From NCBI GenBank assembly GCA_963823895.1, contig CAWGNG010000030.1, forward strand, positions 248,001 to 312,000: a DNA stretch of 64,000 nucleotides, read 5' to 3'. The notes under the pieces are model-generated. The model was not told the DNA's origin, did not search any database, and saw only the letters and a list, made by a program, of their open reading frames with translations. This document shows positions 55,406-62,506 of the stretch, piece by piece. The DNA comes from G963675935 sp963823895. Lineage in GTDB: Bacteria > Planctomycetota > Planctomycetia > Pirellulales > Thermoguttaceae. The translations under genes were made by a program, and so were the position numbers. Position 1 is the first letter of the stretch. Every line of letters begins with the position of its first letter.

Positions 55406-55541
55406 GTAAAATGGCGCCTTCGGGACGGCCGGCGGCGATAGCTACGCCCTGGCCTTCAATGCGGACCCCGGCGGCGACGCCCTTCTGCCTTTCGTGCGGC
55501 GCCGCCGATTGCCGGCCCGACCAACAAGACAGGTGGTTCTC
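55406..55541 (+). promoter_or_regulatory. Island leader repeat before the 55542 gene
   Basis: Begins GTAAAATGG, then GCCTTCGGGACGGCCGGC, GGCGATAGCTAC, and ends CCGACCAACAAGACAGG before a GTG start. The same order appears upstream of the gene starting at 49297. A shared promoter/leader is likely. Confidence 0.6.
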
Positions 55542-56171
55542 GTGGGCAACCCGATTTCGGACTTAGCCGATGAACTCGCTGGCTGCGTGTCGGATTTCAC
55601 GACCGGCGACCATCCCTATAAGGAGTGGGGCTATTACTTGCCGGATGATGAACTGCTCGTCGAGCACCTCAAACATGCGGGGAAAATCGCGATCGCTCTT
55701 GAGGTGAAAAGGGGCTTTGAGCAGCTACGCCATTACCTCCTGTCGTCGGGCGGATACAGCGGCTATACCGGCCGCTGGAGCGAGTGGTCGAAAGAGGAGC
55801 GACGTCAGGGATACCAGAAAGCCGCTGCCGGTCTGGTAAAGTTATTGGAACGTGTGAAGCAGGTATTGTCGGATTCTCCCGGCGAGGGTGTGTCGCTCCT
55901 CGATGCTGCCCTAATCATCAACGACGGGGACCTTGCGCTCGCGAGGGAGAAGAAGAAAGCGTGGCAAAAGCTGCGGAAGCCCAAACTTCCCGCCAGTATC
56001 GGCAATTGCCCAAAGCACAGTCAGGTGAAACTGTTCGCACCGTTCGCACTCGCGGATTTCGTGGAAAAAACCGAGGGCGAAGCGTTGTGTACAAAGTACA
56101 AACTGCGCCAAGGACTTAGAGCGATGGCACGGGAACCGCGGCACAGCGCAAGGCCAGCACAGAAGGATTGA
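55542..56171 (+). CDS. Hypothetical protein of the second island operon
   Basis: 209 aa; GTG 55542 is chosen because the leader-to-start spacing matches the related leader upstream of 49297. Contains GYYLPDDELLVEHLKHAGK and EVKRGFEQLRHYLLSSGGYS, then WSEWSKEERRQGYQKAAAG; Lys-rich C-terminus. No family recognised. First gene of the plus-strand module. Confidence 0.55.
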   Translation: MGNPISDLADELAGCVSDFTTGDHPYKEWGYYLPDDELLVEHLKHAGKIAIALEVKRGFEQLRHYLLSSGGYSGYTGRWSEWSKEERRQGYQKAAAGLVKLLERVKQVLSDSPGEGVSLLDAALIINDGDLALAREKKKAWQKLRKPKLPASIGNCPKHSQVKLFAPFALADFVEKTEGEALCTKYKLRQGLRAMAREPRHSARPAQKD

Positions 56172-56231
56172 AACCGTCCGCGGCATTTTTCCATCGTCAG
56201 AATTACTCCCAGACTCAGGGAGCAACGGACG

Positions 56232-56441
56232 ATGGAAGCCTTCATTCTCGAAACGCTGGTATCGACGGGCTGGCGACGATCGGGGGAAACCTACTGGACC
56301 CTCGATGCAGCACTGGCGGCCGGGCGTCAGATGATCCGCCGCAAGCTCGCGCGGCGAGTCCGGGTTCTCCCCATTCACGTTGACCACAATGCGGTAGCCG
56401 AACTGCCTGCTGTCGCATCTTCGGGGGAGGCCGTGCCGTGA
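56232..56441 (+). CDS. Small hypothetical protein
   Basis: 69 aa (MEAFILETLVSTGWRRSGET...), ending in an overlap with the next gene's GTG (GTGA). Helical; function unknown. Confidence 0.55.
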   Translation: MEAFILETLVSTGWRRSGETYWTLDAALAAGRQMIRRKLARRVRVLPIHVDHNAVAELPAVASSGEAVP

Positions 56442-56698
56442 TTGCCCCCTCCCGCAAGACGAAATTGACTCCGCCGGAACTTGCGAAGCAATGGGGGATC
56501 GACGTGCAGAAGGTCTTGTACTGGATCAAGGCCGGCGAGCTGCGCGCGATCAATCTCGCCACCCGGCGCGATGGCCGCCCCCGCTATGCGATCGACCAGG
56601 CCGACATCGCGATCTTCGAGGCCGCCAGAGCCGTCACACCGCCGGCGCCGCGGATACGTCGGCGACGGGTTGACCCCTCGATCATTCAGTTTTTCTGA
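56438..56698 (+). CDS. Excisionase-like helix-turn-helix protein, copy 2
   Basis: 86 aa from a GTG in an overlap with the previous stop. TPPELAKQWGIDVQKVLYWI, AGELRAINL and the C-terminus PPAPRIRRRRVDPSIIQFF match the paralogue at 47463-47720. Next to copy 2 of the ParB/TopoVI-A-like gene. Confidence 0.8.
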   Translation: MIAPSRKTKLTPPELAKQWGIDVQKVLYWIKAGELRAINLATRRDGRPRYAIDQADIAIFEAARAVTPPAPRIRRRRVDPSIIQFF

Positions 56699-56756
56699 CC
56701 CAACAAAAACCCCCGGACACCGAGCCGCCAGCCCGCCGTGGTAGGGATGTATCCCA

Positions 56757-58214
56757 ATGGATTGTACCAAACCATCAAAACGCCGGCAACGGTCGAAGAC
56801 ACGGACAAACGGCAAGGTTTATCCTCCGATCTCGGAGCGGGAGCAGTACGAGGTTACGTGGGTTCCCATCGACTCGGTGAAGGACAGCCCCGAAAACGTG
56901 GACATATACGGCGAAGTTGCGGAGGACGAGGCGATGGATAACCTTGTCGAAAGCATCCGCAAACATGGCTTGGCAGAGCCAATCCTAATGACAGCCGACG
57001 GGTTCAACATGTCTGGCCACCGTCGGCGACATGCTTGTCGAAGGATCGGCTATACGCATGTTCCGACCCACACCTGTAAGACCATCCGCCGCGAAGGCAA
57101 CTCGGAGTTTCACCGCGATTTAATCGACTTCAACCCGCAACGCATCAAGTCAGTTGGCTCACTTCTCCGCGAAGCCCTGCTGCGCGATAACGACGCCGCC
57201 GACACATACGAGGCCATCCAAGAACGGCGTGAGGCGTCCTTGACGGTTGACGCTGAGTTCATGGAAGTGAACGGCGCGAAAGAGATCACACCCATCAGCG
57301 AGCGGCGGCAGGAGTTTCTTGAGTCCGTCCAGCGGGCAATTGACGAACTGAGCGACTACTGGCCACTTTCCATTCGGCAAATCCATTACCGATTGTTGAA
57401 CCACCCGCCGCTAAAACAGACCCCCAAGCGGAGCAAGCACGGCGTCGAGCACTACCGCTACAAAAACGACGATTCGTCCTACAACTCGCTTGTGGACCTA
57501 TTGACGGCTGCGCGGTACTCCGGCCAAGTTTCCATGACTTGCATCGACGCCCCGACACGTCCACAGAAAACATACGGCGGTTGGGATTCCGTCGCCGAGT
57601 TTGTGCAATCGGAGATTAACGGATTTCTTGTCGGCTTCCACCGGGATCGACAAATGGACCAGAGCCGACACATTGAGGCGTTTGCAGAAAAAAATACCCT
57701 CATGCGGATGCTGGAACGCGCGTGCAACGAATACTACGTCCCCTTTTCCATCGGACGCGGATTCTGTTCGATCCCCGTTTGGCGGGACATGGCGCAACGC
57801 TTCCGCCGATCCGGCAAAGAGCGCATGACGCTCATTATCGTCAGCGACTACGACCCAGAGGGGTTGGAATTGGCCGACGATGCTATCCGATCCCTTGAAT
57901 TGCACGGCGTTCCGGTTGACGGCCACCGCATCGCAGTCACACGGGAACAGATCAAAGAGTTGGGGCTTGCCGAGGACTTCAACGCCGCCAAGGACACCAG
58001 CAAAAACTACAAGGCGTTTGTCGAGCGCACGGGCGGGACAAAGGCGTGGGAGGTTGAGGCGCTGCCGCCTGACTACCTAGTCGAGCAGATCAAGGCCGCG
58101 ATCGAGGCCAGCATGGACATGGAAGTGTACGAGGCGATATGCGATCAGGAGGAGGAAAATTGTGAGGAGTTGTGTCGGATTTGTCAGGCTATCGCCTCGC
58201 AATTGGAGTTCTGA
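56757..58214 (+). CDS. ParB-domain plus Spo11/TopoVI-A-like TOPRIM fusion, copy 2
   Basis: 485 aa; same architecture as copy 1. ParB box in MSGHRRRHACRRIGY, winged helix WPLSIRQIHYRLLN with the candidate Tyr, TOPRIM Glu in EAFAEKNTLM and DxD in IIVSDYDPEG. The C-terminal half is roughly 70% identical to copy 1 by eye and the N-terminal half less so. Preceded by an excisionase-like gene and followed by the same 46-bp sequence, in opposite orientation to copy 1. Confidence 0.82.
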   Translation: MDCTKPSKRRQRSKTRTNGKVYPPISEREQYEVTWVPIDSVKDSPENVDIYGEVAEDEAMDNLVESIRKHGLAEPILMTADGFNMSGHRRRHACRRIGYTHVPTHTCKTIRREGNSEFHRDLIDFNPQRIKSVGSLLREALLRDNDAADTYEAIQERREASLTVDAEFMEVNGAKEITPISERRQEFLESVQRAIDELSDYWPLSIRQIHYRLLNHPPLKQTPKRSKHGVEHYRYKNDDSSYNSLVDLLTAARYSGQVSMTCIDAPTRPQKTYGGWDSVAEFVQSEINGFLVGFHRDRQMDQSRHIEAFAEKNTLMRMLERACNEYYVPFSIGRGFCSIPVWRDMAQRFRRSGKERMTLIIVSDYDPEGLELADDAIRSLELHGVPVDGHRIAVTREQIKELGLAEDFNAAKDTSKNYKAFVERTGGTKAWEVEALPPDYLVEQIKAAIEASMDMEVYEAICDQEEENCEELCRICQAIASQLEF

Positions 58215-58248
58215 TGCAAAAATCTACCAAGATAGAAAATTGCAGCAT
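58203..58248 (+). repeat. 46-bp perfect repeat, copy 2
   Basis: Identical to 45977-46022 in opposite orientation. Spans the last codons of copy 2 of the fusion gene and the start of the peptide MQKSTKIENCS. Confidence 0.9.
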
Positions 58249-58261
58249 TGGGGTCGAGTAA
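58214..58261 (+). pseudogene. Truncated 15-residue counterpart of the 42-residue peptide
   Basis: ATG overlaps the previous stop (TGATG). MQKSTKIENCSIGVE then TAA, the first 11 residues matching the peptide at 45883-46011. A stem CCCCGC/GCGGGG with T-run on the minus strand lies just after. Confidence 0.5.
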
Positions 58262-58322
58262 CCCCAACAAAAAACCCCGCCGGCCTTCATGGAGCCAAGC
58301 GGGGTAGAGAAACATACGACAC

Positions 58323-59090
58323 ATGGATTGTAGCACAGGCGAAAACGGCGTGCAAGAAATCTCGCTCTTGGAATCGCTCAACGGCGAATGGCTCAAGCTG
58401 CCCCTGGCCGTCATGCGGGATGTCGGGCCGGCAGTTCAGACGTTGGGAGGGCTGTTGGAAGTTACCAAGAAAGAAACCTACACGGCCGTGACCAAGATTT
58501 CCACCGAGGCACACCTGCCGGTCGGAACTGTACGACGACATCTGCGGGCGCTCGACAAGGCCGGATGGATCAGCAATCGAGGGCGCGAGCATACGCGGCG
58601 TGGAAGGCCCCGTAGGACCGCTACGCTTGCCATCACGAAGAAGACCAGCGGCGTCATTGAACCCTACGGCGTGCTGCCCACGTGGGCGTGTTGCGGCATC
58701 CGCAACGCCGGCAAGCTGCCCTGGTCGGCGAAGGCGTTGCTGTCAGTGGTGATGGCGCGCCTGATGAGTTTCAAGGCAGCGGCCGAGGACGAGGACAACC
58801 ACGTCGGTGACGAAGTGATAGGGGCAACCGAGAACATGGGCGGCGACGAGCGGTTCTCGTTTTCGCTTGACTGGTTCGAGGGTCAAACCGGCCTACATCG
58901 GGAATCTATCGTTGCGGCCAAGCACCGGCTGCACGGGTTGGGCATCGTCAGATGGAGTGGCGGCGCGCGGGAGGATGGGGGCGACAGGACCGACCTATTG
59001 GTCCCAAATTGGGAGTTTCATGTTGTCGTCACGCCGGCATCACAGGGCCATGTCTACCTCAGTTTTGATAGGGGGTCGGAAAGTGAGTAA
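58323..59090 (+). CDS. Two-winged-helix replication-initiator-like protein
   Basis: 255 aa. The first winged helix: ESLNGEWLKLPLAVMRDVGP, STEAHLPVGTVRRHLRALDK, AGWISNRGREH. The second: SAKALLSVVMARLMSFKAAA, SFSLDWFEGQTGLHRESIVA, AAKHRLHGLGIVRWSGG. Two such domains are the usual plan of iteron-binding RepA/RepE-type initiators, and six iteron-like repeats begin at the end of this gene. Initiator function is inferred from this arrangement, not from a direct family match. Confidence 0.65.
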   Translation: MDCSTGENGVQEISLLESLNGEWLKLPLAVMRDVGPAVQTLGGLLEVTKKETYTAVTKISTEAHLPVGTVRRHLRALDKAGWISNRGREHTRRGRPRRTATLAITKKTSGVIEPYGVLPTWACCGIRNAGKLPWSAKALLSVVMARLMSFKAAAEDEDNHVGDEVIGATENMGGDERFSFSLDWFEGQTGLHRESIVAAKHRLHGLGIVRWSGGAREDGGDRTDLLVPNWEFHVVVTPASQGHVYLSFDRGSESE

Positions 59091-59208
59091 TAGGGGGTCG
59101 GATTTTGAGCAATACCGGGGTCGGAAATTGGACACTATGGGGGTCGGATTCTGGATATCGACCGGGGTCGGATTCTGGGCAATAGGGGGTCGGATTCTGG
59201 GCATCGCA
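59071..59208 (+). repeat. Six iteron-like repeats
   Basis: GGGTCGGATTCTGGGCAATA-like units; the core GGGTCGG starts at 59073, 59095, 59118, 59141, 59165 and 59187, so spacing is 22-24 bases, about two helical turns. The first overlaps the end of the initiator-like gene; the rest are non-coding and followed by an AT-rich stretch. Confidence 0.8.
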
Positions 59209-59238
59209 ATGATCTTCAAGTATTGATCTTGAATTCGG

Positions 59239-59691
59239 ATGATCTCAAACAAACTTATCTTGAAGAATTTGGTCACCAACGTCCGTGCCGCGAAACGGCG
59301 GCACAGACGCGGGTGTGACCATTTTCATTTTGACTGGGAGAAGGTCATCCAAGAGGCTCGGAAGTTCCGTGCCGTCTTCAAGTGCCACAAGGACGCCGAC
59401 CGCATCTTTGTCTACCGCGTGCTGGCCGCCTCACAATGGAACCTCCCGACGTGGGCCGTATGGGATGCGCTGGAGGCCGTCAAACACCTTCACCCGCACA
59501 TTCCCATCGCCTACTTCCGCACGGTGTTGCGTGACAACTGCGCCAAGTCAGGCGTTGACCTCGACCGTGTAATCCGAGGCGTGAGGGTTCCCGCTGACAT
59601 CGGCAAGTACCGCAAGCCGCTTCGCGTGGACCAAGCGAAGATCGTTCAGGCGGTTTCCGAGAGGCTTTCTCTTGAAAGGGTTGAAGCATGA
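59239..59691 (+). CDS. Hypothetical protein after the iterons
   Basis: 150 aa. Basic N-terminus (AAKRRHRRGCDHFHFDWEKV), then helical sequence (RIFVYRVLAASQWNLPTWAV, PIAYFRTVLRDNCAKSGVDL). No family recognised. Overlaps the next gene's start (ATGA). Confidence 0.65.
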   Translation: MISNKLILKNLVTNVRAAKRRHRRGCDHFHFDWEKVIQEARKFRAVFKCHKDADRIFVYRVLAASQWNLPTWAVWDALEAVKHLHPHIPIAYFRTVLRDNCAKSGVDLDRVIRGVRVPADIGKYRKPLRVDQAKIVQAVSERLSLERVEA

Positions 59692-59951
59692 ACGGAATCA
59701 GCCTCGAATCCGCCGCGATCCGCGCCTACCGCCGTGGGATCGGGTGGGCCGACTTCTGGAACCAACATGGCGATGTGATCCGCGCGGCCGAGCCGTACAA
59801 CACGAGCCGCTATCACCGGTTGGTTGCCCACCTGCTGCATCTCGTTTGCTCCGGCAACCTCAGCGGCATGAAACCTGCCGGCGAGCCGTGGTTGCTGGAC
59901 GACGTGCCCGAGCCTACCGATGGCCGGGGAGCCCGATTGGCGAAAGGATGA
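59688..59951 (+). CDS. Small hypothetical protein
   Basis: 87 aa from an ATG overlapping the previous stop. YRRGIGWADFWNQHGDVIRA and SRYHRLVAHLLHLVCSGN give a helical fold; function unknown. Confidence 0.65.
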   Translation: MNGISLESAAIRAYRRGIGWADFWNQHGDVIRAAEPYNTSRYHRLVAHLLHLVCSGNLSGMKPAGEPWLLDDVPEPTDGRGARLAKG

Positions 59952-59954
59952 ACC

Positions 59955-60347
59955 ATGAAGAAGCGACTTTCCCCACTTCAGGCGATGCGGGCGTGCTGCT
60001 TGGATTGCTCGGAGACGGCGGCAGATGTTCGGACCTGCGAATGCGCGGATTGCGCGCTGCATCCCTACCGGATGGGCCACACGCCGGCCCAGGGACGGAG
60101 CCGTCCTCTGAAGGCCATCCGGGCTTATTGTGTCGCCTGTGCGGACGGCAACGCCAAGTACATCACCTGGTGCTGTTGCGACGGGGCCCATTCGACACGC
60201 TGCGAACTGTGGCCGTTTCGGTTTGGAGCACGGCCCGAGACCGTTCTGGCCAAGCGTGGTCCCCTGCTGGTCACCCCCGGGCAAATGCCGAGTGAGGATG
60301 TGAATCTCGACGATTTACCCACCTACCCTAAAAAACGCCTGCCATAG
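59955..60347 (+). CDS. Cys-rich zinc-binding protein (two-domain form)
   Basis: 130 aa with two tandem units: MRACCLDCSETAADVRTCEC, ADCALHPYRMGHTP, then IRAYCVACADGNAKYITWCC, RCELWPFRFGARPE. The C-terminal LLVTPGQMPSEDVNLDDLP corresponds to LVTPATFIGPDVNEDDLP in the single-unit protein at 45575-45886. A related zinc-binding family in both modules. Confidence 0.78.
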   Translation: MKKRLSPLQAMRACCLDCSETAADVRTCECADCALHPYRMGHTPAQGRSRPLKAIRAYCVACADGNAKYITWCCCDGAHSTRCELWPFRFGARPETVLAKRGPLLVTPGQMPSEDVNLDDLPTYPKKRLP

Positions 60348-60471
60348 GCGGTTTTCGGCCCGGGCGTGCCCAGACGGGTCAAAAGACCACGATAGCCACG
60401 TCATGCGTCCAAACCCCACATCACAAGCCGATTCTGGCGCAGGAAGGGCATTCTAGCCGGGAGGGTGAACC

Positions 60472-60717
60472 ATGTTCGACGTGACCATCTACGATCGAGG
60501 TTCCAGCAGCGAACGGCGGCGACTTCTGGGCGGTCCCTGCGGCCGGGGCTTACCTGTTTCGCCCCGGCGCAGAAAGCCGACGGGCCACCCGTGCGTGCCG
60601 AAGTTGACGCTGGTGCCGGTCGGGAGCGAACAGAGGGGGTCCAACAGTGGCCGATCTTTTCTCAGACCTCGCCGGCCATTTTTGGCAAGTAGTGTACAGA
60701 CCCGGGACCGGGTGTAA
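60472..60717 (+). CDS. Possible small basic protein at the island end (weak)
   Basis: 81 codons from ATG 60472, with GGGAGGG about six bases upstream, beginning MFDVTIYDRGSSSERRRLL. The second half is Arg/Pro/Ser-rich and not convincing. Last candidate gene before the right att site. Confidence 0.3.
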   Translation: MFDVTIYDRGSSSERRRLLGGPCGRGLPVSPRRRKPTGHPCVPKLTLVPVGSEQRGSNSGRSFLRPRRPFLASSVQTRDRV

Positions 60718-60847
60718 CTACACCCGACAGCCCCCGTTTTTACACCTTTGTACAGTGTACAGAGCGGACGGCCAAGAGTGCTGGAAACATCACAAAACAA
60801 GCCGTTTTCCGCACTTTCTTGGGAGTGTACTAAATTGACCGGTTTGC

Positions 60848-60890
60848 TTTTGAAGACCAGGGGCACCACCAGGAACCAGTCACCTCCAAA
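60848..60890 (+). repeat. Island attachment site, right copy (43 bp)
   Basis: Exact copy of the selC 5' half (20995-21037). It carries no T arm or 3' half, so it is not a tRNA gene. Confidence 0.9.
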
Positions 60891-61246
60891 TACGTAAACG
60901 GGCCAACCTAAAGCGTATCAGACGGCGGAGGCCGCGTCCAGGCTTTCCACGCTCCTCTCGCTGCTTGGGGGGAGTTTCAGCCGCGATCTTCTTAATGGGT
61001 TTTGGCAAACAAAACCGGTGGCGCCACGCCGGGCGCTGTAGGGAACGGGCTCCGTCCCGTTCCGCGCGGAACGCCGCGGAGGGCGTTCCCTACAGACACA
61101 TTACCGGTTTTGTTTGTCAAAATCCATCAGGCGACTCAATGTTGGGCTGGCAGTTGCACTGCCGCCCCTCGGGGCGACAGTACAACAGTCGCTCCGACCA
61201 AGACCCTCTTGGGGCAGACAAGAATGTCCGCCCCACCACTCGTTTC
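60891..61246. other. Chromosomal junction with nested inverted repeat
   Basis: 356 bases. An inverted repeat with outer arms at 61000-61018 (TTTTGGCAAACAAAACCGG) and 61104-61122 and inner arms CTGTAGGGAACG/CGTTCCCTACAG (61036-61047, 61084-61095) forms a REP/BIME-like element. The part next to the att site is probably the original selC upstream region. Confidence 0.65.
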
Positions 61247-62506
61247 TCACAGCAGAGCAGCGATAAGTCTGCGGGCGTGTTCCGCCAGCAGTTCGAGGCC
61301 GCCCGAGCGAGGGCGGGGGCGATTGCAGAAGAGCATCGACCACTCGACTTCGTATGCCCCTTCCTGATATGCCGCGGCGGTCGGGACGTAGCCGATCATC
61401 CCGTTGGCGCACCCGACGGTGTAAATCGCATCATCCCTGCCGCCGCAGACCAATTCGGTGAAGCGCGAGAAGATCTCGGCATTGACGGCGACAAAGACTG
61501 TTTGGCCCAGCCGCACACCGGAGATTTCCGCCGGAGTGAAAGGGGGCTCGCGCCGCATCGCGCGATCGATCATCGTCTTCCGCCACCTCTCGACGGCCAA
61601 GGCGAACGCTTCGTGGAACTCCTGCCTGCCGGCCGAATCGGCCAGACAACGATCGGCGTGTTCGTCGATTTGGGAGATGCTCCAATTTTCCAAAGGCAAG
61701 GAGACGATTGTGGAGGCGGCGCGGAACGTCGTCGGTGCGGGCGAGGCATCATGTGCCGCCGTCTGGAACTTCGGCAGAACGCCATCGGCCACGGAACGCC
61801 CCCAAGCCCGCATCTGCTCGGGCTGCACGCCGACTTGCGGCGGGTCGATGTTTCCGCAGGCGCCGCTGGAAACGAGGACTGTCGGCCGTCCCGGCAGGGC
61901 GTCCAAGAGGATGCGAGCAGTTTCACCGGGCCAATCGGCGCTGATCCAACTTCCCCGCAGGCAGACCGGGTGCATCGAGTAGCTCAGCAGCACGGCCTTG
62001 AACGTTCCGTCGCTACGACGCAACCCGACGGCTCCCAGCCGCGGATCGGTGTGTGCCGAGGCGAATTGGCGCCGATCCACGCCGAGTTCAACGCGGCCCT
62101 GCACTGGCAGCGCATGGCACTGCTCACGATTCGTCAAACAGCCACGTGCGGCCAGCAACAACCGTTCTTTCAGCCATTCCAAATAATTCGGATCGACCGA
62201 GCCGATGCAATTTGCCGATACCGAGGCGGGACCGCTGTGCGTGTGCGTGGCGACCAGCAGGACGCGGGAAGCGGGAATCCCGCACTCCCGCTCCACGCTC
62301 CGCCGAATCTCCTCGACAAACGGAGCGTCGAACGCCAAGAGATCGGCGTGCAGCCACAGCAGCCGTTCTCGCCCGTCTTCCAAGTACAGGCCGCGAACGG
62401 CCAACGGGTCCAACACCTCAATCGAAGGCTGCGGACGAACAGCGAAGCCCGCCAACTCGATGCCGGGGCGAGGAGTGATGTCGATCTGGGACGTGCCGAC
62501 AATCAT
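61247..62506 (-). CDS. Neutral ceramidase-like protein
   Basis: 419 aa similar to the N-terminal catalytic domain of neutral/alkaline ceramidases. TSQIDITPRPGIELAGFAVR at the start, the zinc-ligand region LLVATHTHSGPAS, the conserved SYSMHPV, and SSGACGNIDPP. The C-terminal Ig-like domain of true ceramidases is missing, and no signal peptide is evident, so it may act on another amide substrate. ATG 62506 overlaps the stop of the aminotransferase gene (ATGA), so the two are probably one operon. Confidence 0.82.
   Translation of the reverse strand: MIVGTSQIDITPRPGIELAGFAVRPQPSIEVLDPLAVRGLYLEDGRERLLWLHADLLAFDAPFVEEIRRSVERECGIPASRVLLVATHTHSGPASVSANCIGSVDPNYLEWLKERLLLAARGCLTNREQCHALPVQGRVELGVDRRQFASAHTDPRLGAVGLRRSDGTFKAVLLSYSMHPVCLRGSWISADWPGETARILLDALPGRPTVLVSSGACGNIDPPQVGVQPEQMRAWGRSVADGVLPKFQTAAHDASPAPTTFRAASTIVSLPLENWSISQIDEHADRCLADSAGRQEFHEAFALAVERWRKTMIDRAMRREPPFTPAEISGVRLGQTVFVAVNAEIFSRFTELVCGGRDDAIYTVGCANGMIGYVPTAAAYQEGAYEVEWSMLFCNRPRPRSGGLELLAEHARRLIAALL

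Larger units (their letters stand above)
21038..60890. mobile_element. 39.9-kb genomic island integrated in selC
   Basis: Bounded by the 43-bp selC repeats, with a tyrosine recombinase at the tRNA end. It carries two serine recombinases, two copies of a ParB/TopoVI-A-like module, plasmid-like replication genes with iterons, and cargo (sigma-kinase-TPR operon, proteases, surface proteins, methyltransferase). No relaxase, coupling protein, type IV secretion, capsid or terminase was recognised, so it is not evidently self-transmissible. Confidence 0.88.

Noticed and set aside
59071..59208. CRISPR array
   Set aside because: Repeats are short, degenerate and lack unique spacers; spacing fits iterons, and no cas gene is present.
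60647..60838. 63-codon frame from GTG 60647
   Set aside because: No ribosome site; the region contains short inverted GTGTACA repeats and overlaps another weak frame.
60840..60895. A second tRNA-Sec gene at the right end of the island
   Set aside because: Only the 5' half is present; no T arm, variable arm or 3' acceptor.
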